Below, piece after piece: positions 41,460 through 48,163 of a stretch of DNA of 51,876 nucleotides. The stretch comes from an uncultured bacterium (GTDB taxonomy: Bacteria > Patescibacteriota > Minisyncoccia > Phycocordibacterales > Phycocordibacteraceae), in contig CALUBY010000001.1 in assembly GCA_943914435.1 (NCBI GenBank), positions 1 through 51,876 on the forward strand. Direction: 5' to 3'. Numbering within the stretch: position 1 is the first letter of the stretch; each line of letters opens with the position of its first letter. The notes beneath the pieces are model-generated. The model had not been told where the DNA came from, searched no databases, and saw only the letters and a program-made list of their open reading frames with translations. Position numbers and translations under genes: made by a program.

Positions 41460-41755
41460 AAAAAAACCACAGCCTCCGTTCTTTTTTTCACAGAGACTCT
41501 TCTCGAGGATACGTACATCCTGAGCGAGACTGGTTCTTTCTCTTGATGCTCGCGGTAGTGTTTGTGCTCGGGTCAGCGGTGTGGAACGGCTGGTTCTTTA
41601 TGGCCGTAAAGAATGGCAAAGTACTCAATGAGGAGGTGCCAACTATTCCGTTTATGGCCGCACCCGCTGAGTCGGTAGCTGATGTCTTTGAGACGAGAGA
41701 GGCAGAAGAAGCACGCTACCGTACCGAGTACCTGTTCGTTGACCCGTCTCGGTAG
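41456..41755 (+). CDS. Small membrane protein closing the pil operon
   Basis: 99 residues: a basic start, one membrane helix (about 28-52, WFFLLMLAVVFVLGSAVWNGW) and a charged tail outside. Its ATG overlaps the pilO stop (ATGA). PilP, the lipoprotein partner of PilNO in Proteobacteria, lies in this place, but there is no lipobox and no recognisable PilP fold, so it may be a functional stand-in or something new. Confidence 0.75.
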   Translation: MKKNHSLRSFFHRDSSRGYVHPERDWFFLLMLAVVFVLGSAVWNGWFFMAVKNGKVLNEEVPTIPFMAAPAESVADVFETREAEEARYRTEYLFVDPSR

Positions 41756-41773
41756 GACCGTTACTGTAGAGAG

Positions 41774-41845
41774 GCTCCTATAGCTTAATGGATAAAGCTG
41801 CGGACTTCTAAGCCGTCGATCTTGGTTCGATTCCAGGTGGGAGCA
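41774..41845 (+). tRNA. tRNA-Arg (anticodon TCT)
   Basis: Acceptor GCTCCTA / TGGGAGC, D arm GCTT...AAGC, anticodon loop CTTCTAA, T arm TTGG TTCGATT CCAG, discriminator A followed by CTA, not CCA. The anticodon stem is weak (A-G at 31-39, G-T at 27-43). Confidence 0.9.
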
Positions 41846-41859
41846 CTAAATAAAGCCGA

Positions 41860-41900
41860 AACAGGAAAAGCGGGGTCCAAGGGACCCCGCTTTTCCTGTT
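41860..41900. terminator. Bidirectional terminator between tRNA-Arg and tRNA-Val
   Basis: 19-bp perfect arms (41860-41878, 41882-41900), core AGCGGGGTCC, with A and T tracts; it separates two convergent tRNA genes. Confidence 0.92.
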
Positions 41901-41904
41901 TTAG

Positions 41905-41977
41905 TGCGCGATGCAAGACTCGAACTTGCGACCATCCCGGTGTAAACGGGGTGCTCTACCAACTGAGCTAATCGCGC
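41905..41977 (-). tRNA. tRNA-Val (anticodon TAC)
   Basis: Acceptor GCGCGAT / ATCGCGC, D arm GCTC...GAGC, anticodon loop TTTACAC, T arm GCAAG TTCGAGT CTTGC, discriminator A followed by CTA, not CCA. Pair 27-43 is C-A. Confidence 0.94.
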
Positions 41978-42049
41978 CTATCGGTACAGTACCGCAAAAC
42001 CCAACTATTTTAAAGTAACCTTCAAAACAGATGGTACGTTCTTATATAT

Positions 42050-42331
42050 ATGCAAGAACGACTTGAGGCAATAGTGAGAGGCAGGGTGCAGATGGTTATG
42101 TATCGGGATTTTGCAGAGAGGAAGGCACGGGGACTAAAACTCAAAGGTGAAGTACAGAACCTGTCTGATGGCACCGTGAGGGTGGTTGCGGAAGGGCCCC
42201 GAGAAGCGCTCAATTCGTATGTTCAAAAACTTCAAGAGGGTCCGCTCCTTGCTCGTGTAGACGCCGTAGAAGCAACCTGGCTTCCGTTCATCGGAGAATA
42301 TAATAGATTCACTATACGATATGGCGAATAA
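42050..42331 (+). CDS. acyP: Acylphosphatase
   Basis: A small enzyme that hydrolyses carboxyl-phosphate bonds such as acetyl phosphate. The fold signature is present: VRGRVQMVMYRDFAERKA, where the Arg after MY is the catalytic, phosphate-binding Arg, and VQNLSDGTVRVVAEG with the catalytic Asn. The usual GVGFR reads MVMYR here. 93 residues, normal. It overlaps uppS by 11 bases. Confidence 0.9.
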   Translation: MQERLEAIVRGRVQMVMYRDFAERKARGLKLKGEVQNLSDGTVRVVAEGPREALNSYVQKLQEGPLLARVDAVEATWLPFIGEYNRFTIRYGE

Positions 42332-43004
42332 CGGACCGCGTTCGATTGGGATGATTATGGACGGTAATCGCCGATGGGCGAGAGAGCGAGGACTCGAGAC
42401 TCTCGAGGGGCATCGGGCAGGAGCAGAGAAGATATTCGAGGTAGCCTCATGGGCACATGCCGCGGGTATTGAAGAAATAATTCTCTATGCATTTTCGACA
42501 GAGAACTGGAATCGAACAGAAGCGGAAGTTGGGTATCTAATGTCCCTTACGGAAAACCTCTTTACCGAGAGACTTGATGATTTTTTAAAGGCGAGTGTAC
42601 GTGTCCGGTTTATTGGAGATCTCTCACGGGTGAACGACCGCCTTCGAGGCGTTATGCAAGAGACTGAGGAGAAAACGAGTCAGGGAGAGAAGGGAACGCT
42701 TGTATTCGCGTTTTCGTATGGAGGACGGCCGGAGATAGTCGCGGCAGTGAACACTCTTCTTGCTGAAGGGGTGTCCGAAGTTGACGAGGCCGCTTTCTCA
42801 AAAGCACTCTGGACCGCTGATTTCCATGACCCGGACCTTATCCTCCGGACGGGAGGCGAGCACCGTCTTTCAGGGTTTCTTCCCTGGCAGTCAGTGTATA
42901 GCGAGCTTTTCTTTATCGACACCAGATGGCCAGACCTTTCTGAGGAGGAGTTTATGGGCGTGATTGAGGCGTTCCGTACTCGAGACCGAAGGCACGGAAA
43001 ATAG
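42321..43004 (+). CDS. uppS: Isoprenyl transferase (undecaprenyl diphosphate synthase family)
   Basis: Cis-prenyltransferase making the C55 carrier lipid for wall synthesis. The motifs are MDGNRRWA (catalytic D14), YAFSTENW, FSYGGRPEIV and DPDLILRTGGEHRLSGFLPWQ. 227 residues, near normal (about 240). Together with the PBP, the MurE-like ligase and the M23 protein it shows a working peptidoglycan route. Confidence 0.95.
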   Translation: MANNGPRSIGMIMDGNRRWARERGLETLEGHRAGAEKIFEVASWAHAAGIEEIILYAFSTENWNRTEAEVGYLMSLTENLFTERLDDFLKASVRVRFIGDLSRVNDRLRGVMQETEEKTSQGEKGTLVFAFSYGGRPEIVAAVNTLLAEGVSEVDEAAFSKALWTADFHDPDLILRTGGEHRLSGFLPWQSVYSELFFIDTRWPDLSEEEFMGVIEAFRTRDRRHGK

Positions 43005-43014
43005 CGATGCGTGC

Positions 43015-43020
43015 TAGGGT
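43015..43020 (+). promoter_or_regulatory. -10-like element of the RluA-family gene
   Basis: TAGGGT, 6 bases before the ATG at 43027. Confidence 0.4.
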
Positions 43021-43026
43021 ATCGCT

Positions 43027-43761
43027 ATGGAACCCACAATCCTATACGAAGACAGCGAAATCGTTGCAATACAAAAGCTCGCTGGATGGATGACCCACCC
43101 GGACGGGCACACAACGGACGAAACCCTGAGTGACTGGTTTGCGCGCACCTACCCGGAGTCTTCCTCAGTGGGAGAGACCCAGCGGTTAAAAGACGGCACA
43201 GAAATTGCGCGTCCGGGCGTTGTGCATCGTCTTGATCGCGACACGTCCGGAGTGCTCGTCTTTGCAAAGACACCCGAATCACATGCGCGCCTAAAGCTCG
43301 CGTTTCAGGAACGTCGTGCCAAGAAGACCTATCTCGCGCTTGTGTACGGCACGCTATCTGAGCCAAAGGGAGTGATTGATTTTGCTATTGGGCGAAGTCG
43401 CAAGGACTTCCGTCTTCGCAGCGCACAACCAAAAGCAAAGGGACTTATGAGAGATGCGCTCACGCGATATCAGGTTATAGACACTATCGGCACGCACTCG
43501 CTCGTGAAGATGATGCCTGAGACAGGTCGCACGCACCAAATCAGGGTTCACTTAAAAGCAGTCCATCATCCTGTGGTGTGTGACCCGTTGTATGCTCCCG
43601 GCAAACCCTGTGATTTAGGGCTTTCGCGCCTCGGACTGCATGCGTATTCTCTTGAGGTTCCGCTTGCATCCGGTCGCCTTCTCATCACGGCACCGGTCCC
43701 TGAAGACATGAAAGAGGCGGTCTCCCGGTTCCCCGGATACCAGGCCTTTATTGCTCAGTAG
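43027..43761 (+). CDS. RluA-family pseudouridine synthase
   Basis: Converts uridine to pseudouridine in rRNA or tRNA. The catalytic motif HRLDRDTSG (67-75, D70) and the later motifs KTYLALVYG, MPETGRTHQIRVHL and VCDPLYAP are typical of RluA/RluC/RluD. There is no S4 domain at the N-terminus, so it is RluA-like. Residues 18-60 (TDETLSDWFARTYPESSSVG) are inserted or divergent. The target position is unknown. Confidence 0.93.
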   Translation: MEPTILYEDSEIVAIQKLAGWMTHPDGHTTDETLSDWFARTYPESSSVGETQRLKDGTEIARPGVVHRLDRDTSGVLVFAKTPESHARLKLAFQERRAKKTYLALVYGTLSEPKGVIDFAIGRSRKDFRLRSAQPKAKGLMRDALTRYQVIDTIGTHSLVKMMPETGRTHQIRVHLKAVHHPVVCDPLYAPGKPCDLGLSRLGLHAYSLEVPLASGRLLITAPVPEDMKEAVSRFPGYQAFIAQ

Positions 43762-43773
43762 AATCGGCTGTGA

Positions 43774-43779
43774 TACGGT
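43774..43779 (+). promoter_or_regulatory. -10-like element of rplS
   Basis: TACGGT, 7 bases before the ATG at 43787. Confidence 0.45.
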
Positions 43780-43786
43780 AACGGCT

Positions 43787-44332
43787 ATGAATGCAGTCCA
43801 TACCCCCGTCGCTCAGGATGAGCGCACTAAGCTCGGTATCCGCCCGGGCGATACTGTTCGTGTACACCAGAAGGTGGTTGAGAAGGGAAAGACCCGTCTC
43901 CAGGTATTTGAAGGACTTGTCCTTGCGGTTAAGCACGGCACTGAAGCAGGAGCAACGTTTACCGTTCGCGCCACACTATCGGGTGTTGGTGTTGAGAAAA
44001 TCTTCCCGCTCTACAGCCCTATTATCGAAAAGATTGATATTGTTCGTCGCTCGAAGGTTCGTCGCGCAAAGCTCTACTTCATTCGTGAGAAGGTGGCTCG
44101 TGAGGTTCGTCGCCAGCTTCGCAACATGCGCATGGTCAATCTTTCAACGACTGACTTCAAAGAAGAAGAGAAGCCAGAGGTTGCCGAGGAGGTTCTATCT
44201 GAGGAAGTATCTGCAGCACCGGAGATTGTTGTTGAGGTAGATACCGTTCCTGAGGGAGACCAGGATGTCGTTACTCCTGAGGAGGTTGCCGCAGAAGAGT
44301 CACGCGAAGAGAAGAAGAACGAAGAAGCGTAG
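43787..44332 (+). CDS. rplS: 50S ribosomal protein L19 with an acidic C-terminal extension
   Basis: L19 lies at the subunit interface. The core (about 1-118) has RPGDTVRVHQKVVEKGKTR, QVFEGLVLAV, TVRATLSGVGVEKIFPLYSP and the KVRRAKLYFIRE segment, all typical. It continues with about 60 residues rich in Glu, Val and Ala, including EEEKPEVAEEVLSEE and ESREEKKNEEA, which ordinary L19 (about 115 residues) lacks. The start ATG at 43787 is chosen by the N-terminal motif and the -10 seven bases upstream. Confidence 0.95.
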   Translation: MNAVHTPVAQDERTKLGIRPGDTVRVHQKVVEKGKTRLQVFEGLVLAVKHGTEAGATFTVRATLSGVGVEKIFPLYSPIIEKIDIVRRSKVRRAKLYFIREKVAREVRRQLRNMRMVNLSTTDFKEEEKPEVAEEVLSEEVSAAPEIVVEVDTVPEGDQDVVTPEEVAAEESREEKKNEEA

Positions 44333-44356
44333 ACTTGGAAAGAAGTTGTAAATACA

Positions 44357-44388
44357 AGGAAGGCCCGCTATAGTATGCGGGCCTTCCT
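44357..44388 (+). terminator. Terminator after rplS
   Basis: A 12-bp stem, AGGAAGGCCCGC with GCGGGCCTTCCT, an 8-base loop, then GTTT. Confidence 0.9.
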
Positions 44389-44408
44389 GTTTGGAAAGCG
44401 CGACCCTT

Positions 44409-44490
44409 GCCCGGGTGTTGAAATTGGTAGACAAGCATCCTTGAGGTGGATGTGCCGCAAGGCGTGGAGGTTCAAGTCCTCTCTCGGGCA
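44409..44490 (+). tRNA. tRNA-Leu (anticodon GAG)
   Basis: A class II tRNA: acceptor GCCCGGG / CTCGGGC, anticodon stem CATCC / GGATG with loop TTGAGGT, variable arm (TGCCGCAAGGCGT), T arm GAGG TTCAAGT CCTC, discriminator A followed by CTA, not CCA. Confidence 0.94.
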
Positions 44491-44500
44491 CTATAACGAA

Positions 44501-44528
44501 AGAGACCAGGGCGTGAGCTCTGGTCTCT
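44501..44528 (+). terminator. Terminator after tRNA-Leu
   Basis: The stem AGAGACCAG / CTGGTCTCT with a 10-base loop, starting 10 bases after the tRNA; a short T-rich end follows. Confidence 0.7.
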
Positions 44529-44620
44529 TATCGTTTAGTAGTCCTCTCTGTTTCGAGACACTGCTCCTGTAGGGAGAAAGTCCTCTCGAATCCTATCGCG
44601 TGACTTATGAACGTAGTGAA

Positions 44621-44679
44621 TTAGTCATACGTGACCAAGTCCTTCCATCCAGGCGACTTAGTCGCGTGACCAAGTCCTC
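44621..44679 (+). repeat. Two-copy direct repeat between tRNA-Leu and tRNA-His
   Basis: TTAGTC followed by CGTGACCAAGTCCT occurs at 44621-44643 and 44658-44678; 14 bases are identical, 35 bases apart. A partial third copy (TCGCGTGACT) lies at 44596-44605. The surrounding 177 bp (44529-44705) hold no gene. Confidence 0.7.
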
Positions 44680-44705
44680 CTAATCGTGTTATAACCCATC
44701 TACAT

Positions 44706-44781
44706 GGCGGCTATGGTGTAACGGTTAACACTACAGATTGTGGTTCTGTCAATTCGGGTTCGATTCCCGGTAGCCGCCCCA
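44706..44781 (+). tRNA. tRNA-His (anticodon GTG)
   Basis: The extra G at -1 opposite discriminator C is present. Acceptor GCGGCTA / TAGCCGC, anticodon stem ACAGA / TCTGT with loop TTGTGGT, T arm CGGG TTCGATT CCCG, and an encoded CCA. Confidence 0.95.
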
Positions 44782-44801
44782 AGAAATAACCGATCCTTCG
44801 T

Positions 44802-45209
44802 ATGAAATCATTTTGGAAAGAATTCAAAGCGTTCGCTCTACGAGGTAATGCAATTGACCTTGCCATTGGTGTGGTAATTGGTGCTGCGTTTACGGCAATT
44901 ACGAATTCACTCGTAACAAACATCATCACGCCGCCGCTCTCGCTTCTTACACGCGGTATTAACTTTGCAGATCTCGCGTTTCGGGTGCCGACCACTGACG
45001 CGGAAATTCAGTATGGCTTGTTCATACAGGCAGTCATTACCTTTACTATCACGGCGTTCGCGCTTTTCCTTTTGGTGAAGCTTATTAATCGACTTCAGCA
45101 GATTGCCCGCAAAGAACAGCAAGAGGGCACCGCTCCTCCCGCACAAAAGAGTCCTGAGCTTATGGTGCTTGAGGATATCCGCGACGCTCTTAAGAAGGGT
45201 GACGTATAA
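44802..45209 (+). CDS. mscL: Large-conductance mechanosensitive channel MscL
   Basis: Pentameric emergency release channel for osmotic downshock. The start FWKEFKAFALRGNAIDLAIGVVIGAAFTAI is the N-terminal helix plus TM1 with its Gly-rich constriction; the second membrane helix is at about 72-97, and a C-terminal helical bundle (ELMVLEDIRDAL) closes the chain. 135 residues, normal. The next gene starts three bases after the stop. Confidence 0.96.
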   Translation: MKSFWKEFKAFALRGNAIDLAIGVVIGAAFTAITNSLVTNIITPPLSLLTRGINFADLAFRVPTTDAEIQYGLFIQAVITFTITAFALFLLVKLINRLQQIARKEQQEGTAPPAQKSPELMVLEDIRDALKKGDV

Positions 45210-45212
45210 CGC

Positions 45213-45851
45213 ATGAAGCACCTCCTCATCGCTTCAGGGCTTTTGGTGGGGATTGCGATTATCGGATTCCTGTACCGTAACGCCGTTGAAGAACCGAGTA
45301 CACGGCCTTCTGGGGTGGCATGCACCATGGAAGCAAAGATATGCCCTGATGGCACTGCAGTCGGTCGTCAGGGGCCTTCCTGTGACTTCTCCCCGTGTCT
45401 GTATCCAAATGTAGAGCTCGAGAGTGTAGGTGTCGCATTTGCCGTTCCCGATGGATACGTTTCTGATGAGGGAGTGCGTACCGGTGAATCCTCGAGCATT
45501 GCCGCATTTTCGAAAGTCACCGACACAAACAAGCAGGTGATCTCCGTGCACAGGCACCTTATTCCAGATGGGGAGACCGCTATCGCCGTCATTGAGGCGA
45601 TAGTGTCGGGAGACGAGTCTTCGTCCCTTGAGGCCGTGTCGCTTTTTGGGAAGGAATTCAGGGTCGCCTCAGCGGAACAATCTGATGTGGTAGTAACGAG
45701 CTACTTCCTTGCGCGAGAGAGGGACGTGCTTAGGTTTGATATCAGAGAGCACCGTACTCCCTTGGAGGCTGATGAGGAGTTTGACCGTGAACCGTTGCCG
45801 GAGCACCAGGCCCTCCTTGGTATGCTTCGAACGCTACAAACGGCACCATAA
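45213..45851 (+). CDS. Membrane-anchored protein with a Kazal-like Cys motif
   Basis: A membrane anchor (about 4-21) is followed by a four-cysteine stretch, CTMEAKICPDGTAVGRQGP then CDFSPC (residues 37-62). Such a C-x6-C-P-D-G motif is frequent in exported Patescibacteria proteins and recalls a Kazal-type fold. The remaining 140 residues are mixed alpha/beta (FAVPDGYVSDEG, VVTSYFLARERDVLRFDI). No enzyme motif; function unknown. It is probably co-transcribed with mscL. Confidence 0.7.
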   Translation: MKHLLIASGLLVGIAIIGFLYRNAVEEPSTRPSGVACTMEAKICPDGTAVGRQGPSCDFSPCLYPNVELESVGVAFAVPDGYVSDEGVRTGESSSIAAFSKVTDTNKQVISVHRHLIPDGETAIAVIEAIVSGDESSSLEAVSLFGKEFRVASAEQSDVVVTSYFLARERDVLRFDIREHRTPLEADEEFDREPLPEHQALLGMLRTLQTAP

Positions 45852-45903
45852 TCGCCTAATGGGGGCTGTGCTACCATAGGACCAAGCCAATAATCGAACC
45901 ACT

Positions 45904-46689
45904 ATGAAAACGTTTATCGATGAATTTTCCAGTAATCGCACAGTACGCATAGCAGCAGTTGCGGTTCTTATTTTCCTTGCACTCTTCCTTCTTGTGAAGA
46001 CATGGGATGCGGCATTTGGTCGTGATATTAATGACGGATTCAACACGATTGCGGTTGAGGGAACGGGCCGAGCTGCCATGGTTCCGGACACGGCACGCAT
46101 TACCTTTACCGTGATGGAGACGGCAGAAGACGTGGCTTCTGCACAGGAAGCAGCAACCGAAAAGACGGATGCGGCCCTTGCAGCACTCGAAGACATGAAC
46201 ATTGACGATCGTGACGTGAAGACACTTTCGTACAATGTCTCACCAAAATACTCGTACCCACGTCCTTGCTATGGGGTTTGCCCGCCGACAACTGACGTCA
46301 CCACAATCATTGGATACGATGTAATGCAGACGATTGAGGTACGGGTGCGTGACACCGCAAAGGCAGGTGACGTACTTGGTACTCTTGGTACCCTCGGTGT
46401 CCAGAACATCTCAGGCCCTGAGTTTATCGTTGATGACGAAGCTTCTGTTATGGCTGAGGCACGAGAAGAGGCTATTGATGAGGCGCGCGCTAAAGCAAAA
46501 GAACTCGCAAAGGCTCTTGGAGTGCGACTCGGAAAGATCTCCTCGTTCTCAGAAGGTTCACCGTCTGATATGTATGGTTACGGCAAGGGAGGCATGATGA
46601 TGGATGCGGCACTACAGTCCGCACCAACGCTTCCTATGGGAGAGAATGAAACCGAGGTTTCGGTTATAATCATCTACGAGATTCACTAA
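45904..46689 (+). CDS. SIMPL (DUF541) domain protein, membrane-anchored
   Basis: A membrane anchor (about 14-33) precedes a SIMPL/DUF541 domain (about 48-261). The start of the domain, IAVEGTGRAAMVPDTARITFTV, then VKTLSYNVSPKY and the paired SPSD-like region are typical. The domain is a periplasmic or surface beta/alpha fold linked to oxidative stress and to envelope proteins; no catalysis is known. A Cys pair lies in PRPCYGVCPP. 261 residues. A -10-like TACCAT lies 26 bases before the ATG, so this gene has a real leader, unlike most here. Confidence 0.88.
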   Translation: MKTFIDEFSSNRTVRIAAVAVLIFLALFLLVKTWDAAFGRDINDGFNTIAVEGTGRAAMVPDTARITFTVMETAEDVASAQEAATEKTDAALAALEDMNIDDRDVKTLSYNVSPKYSYPRPCYGVCPPTTDVTTIIGYDVMQTIEVRVRDTAKAGDVLGTLGTLGVQNISGPEFIVDDEASVMAEAREEAIDEARAKAKELAKALGVRLGKISSFSEGSPSDMYGYGKGGMMMDAALQSAPTLPMGENETEVSVIIIYEIH

Positions 46690-46703
46690 GAACTCGTGCC
46701 AGG

Positions 46704-46735
46704 AAGAACAGCCCCGCTTAGGCGGGGCTGTTCTT
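46704..46735 (+). terminator. Terminator after the SIMPL gene
   Basis: A 14-bp stem, AAGAACAGCCCCGC with GCGGGGCTGTTCTT, loop TTAG, followed by ATTTG. Confidence 0.9.
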
Positions 46736-46737
46736 AT

Positions 46738-46766
46738 TTGACACCGTACCCAGGCCACAGTATGCT
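46738..46766 (+). promoter_or_regulatory. Consensus promoter of secE-nusG
   Basis: A perfect -35 TTGACA (46738-46743), a 17-bp spacer and TATGCT (46761-46766). This is the best sigma-70-type promoter in the window. The start site should be near 46773, leaving a leader of about 40 bases. Confidence 0.8.
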
Positions 46767-46776
46767 TGTTTTATAT

Positions 46777-46796
46777 AAGGCCCGCGGGGCTTTTTT
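46777..46796 (+). promoter_or_regulatory. Terminator-like hairpin in the secE leader
   Basis: A 7-pair hairpin (AAGGCCC, GCG loop, GGGCTTT, with one G-U pair) followed by a run of T and ATTT, located between the promoter and the secE ATG. It looks like a weak intrinsic terminator and could attenuate the operon. Confidence 0.5.
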
Positions 46797-46812
46797 ATTT
46801 ACCGGAACCACC

Positions 46813-47001
46813 ATGAAAACCTTCTTCACCTACCTCAGAAATGTGCGCGGCGAGCTTGTACATGTGGTATGGCCTGATCGCACACAGGCTATCATCCACA
46901 CGGTGCTTATCATCGTTGTGTCCGCCATTGCAGCGCTCTACCTCTCGGGTCTCGATTACGTCTTTTCAGGCGTGGTAAATCGACTGGTCACGGGTTACTA
47001 G
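46813..47001 (+). CDS. secE: Preprotein translocase subunit SecE
   Basis: A 62-residue small subunit of SecYEG. A cytoplasmic amphipathic helix (TYLRNVRGELVHVVWPDRTQA), with the conserved W-P that precedes the membrane helix, and a single membrane segment (about 27-48) are typical. It sits immediately before nusG, the usual order. The start ATG follows the terminator-like hairpin by 16 bases. Confidence 0.92.
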   Translation: MKTFFTYLRNVRGELVHVVWPDRTQAIIHTVLIIVVSAIAALYLSGLDYVFSGVVNRLVTGY

Positions 47002-47023
47002 CACCTCTTAACGCCCTGTATCT

Positions 47024-47590
47024 ATGGAAATAAACGCACCGCACTTTGCCGAGGACGGACAGGATCAGACACCGCGCTGGTACACCATTCACACGTATGC
47101 CGGGTATGAGAACGCTGTTGAGCGTAACCTAAAGCAGCGCATTGAGAGTCTTGGTATGGAGAACAAAATCTTTGAGGTTGTTGTTCCAACAGAGAAGAAG
47201 ATTCGAGTAAAGGGAGGAAAGCGCATTGTTGAGGAAGAAAAGATCTACCCGGGTTACATTCTTGTGCGCATGGTTGTGGACGAAGACTCATGGTTTGTGG
47301 TTCGTAACACGCCGCGCGTTACCGGATTTGTGGGGGCAGGGAATACTCCGGTGCCGATGGATGAGAGCGAGATACAGGGTCTCATGAAGCGTATGGGTCA
47401 GGAAGCACCAAAACACCGTATCGATCTCATGAAGGACGATCCTGTGGTTATTGTCGACGGTCCGTTCAAGGATCTCGAAGGTAAGATTGGTGAAATAGAC
47501 GAAGAACGAGGCAAGGTGAAGGTTATGGTCGCGATGTTCGGTCGCGAAACACCGGTCGAGCTCGACTTCTTGCAAATCAGGAAGCTATAG
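47024..47590 (+). CDS. nusG: Transcription termination/antitermination protein NusG
   Basis: An RNA polymerase processivity factor that joins transcription to translation or Rho. An NGN domain (RWYTIHTYAGYENAVERNLK, KIYPGYILVRMV, RNTPRVTGFVG) and a C-terminal KOW domain (DDPVVIVDGPFKDLEGKIGE) are complete. 188 residues, normal. It lies between secE and rplK as in most bacteria. Confidence 0.97.
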   Translation: MEINAPHFAEDGQDQTPRWYTIHTYAGYENAVERNLKQRIESLGMENKIFEVVVPTEKKIRVKGGKRIVEEEKIYPGYILVRMVVDEDSWFVVRNTPRVTGFVGAGNTPVPMDESEIQGLMKRMGQEAPKHRIDLMKDDPVVIVDGPFKDLEGKIGEIDEERGKVKVMVAMFGRETPVELDFLQIRKL

Positions 47591-47675
47591 GAAAAACACG
47601 AGAAGACCTGTTCCGTAGAAGGGAAAAGGCTCTCCAAATTGACCCAAACTCTTATTTAGGATACATTCCACACAC

Positions 47676-48092
47676 ATGGCAAAAGCAATTAAGAAGATCA
47701 AGCTCCAGATTCCTGGAGGAAAAGCTACTCCGGCTCCTCCGGTTGGTACGGTGCTCGGCCCTGCGGGCGTGAACATTGGTGACTTTGTTAACAAGTTCAA
47801 CGAGCAGACCCGTGACCAGATGGGTGTGATTATTCCGGTGGAAATGACCGTCTACGACGATCGAACCTTTACGTTCGTTCTGAAGGTGTCTCCAATGTCC
47901 CGTCTTATCCTTAAGGCGCTCGGTATCGAAAAGGGTTCAGCAAAGACTCCTTCGAAGGTTGGAACGCTCACCAAGGAGCAGGTTCGTGAGATTGCAGAGA
48001 CGAAGATGCCTGACCTTTCAGCAGGTTCTATCGAAGCCGCTGAGCGTATCGTCGAAGGTACGGCGAAGAGCATGGGTGTTGCTATAAAGTAA
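47676..48092 (+). CDS. rplK: 50S ribosomal protein L11
   Basis: Part of the GTPase-associated centre. The start KKIKLQIPGGKATPAPPVGTVLGPAGVNI is canonical, and SAKTPSKVGTLTKEQV and the C-terminal 23S-binding part are complete. 138 residues, normal. TAGGAT lies 13 bases upstream, so it may have its own promoter. It is followed by a strong terminator and folC, not by rplA, which is unusual. Confidence 0.97.
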   Translation: MAKAIKKIKLQIPGGKATPAPPVGTVLGPAGVNIGDFVNKFNEQTRDQMGVIIPVEMTVYDDRTFTFVLKVSPMSRLILKALGIEKGSAKTPSKVGTLTKEQVREIAETKMPDLSAGSIEAAERIVEGTAKSMGVAIK

Positions 48093-48104
48093 CGGTGAGG
48101 TGAA

Positions 48105-48140
48105 GAAAAAAGCGCGCAGGTTTGCCTGCGCGCTTTTTTC
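48105..48140. terminator. Terminator after rplK
   Basis: 16-bp perfect arms (48105-48120, 48125-48140), core AAAGCGCGCAGG, with A and T tracts and loop TTTG. Confidence 0.93.
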
Positions 48141-48163
48141 GTTTACAGTGCACATACCTTCCA

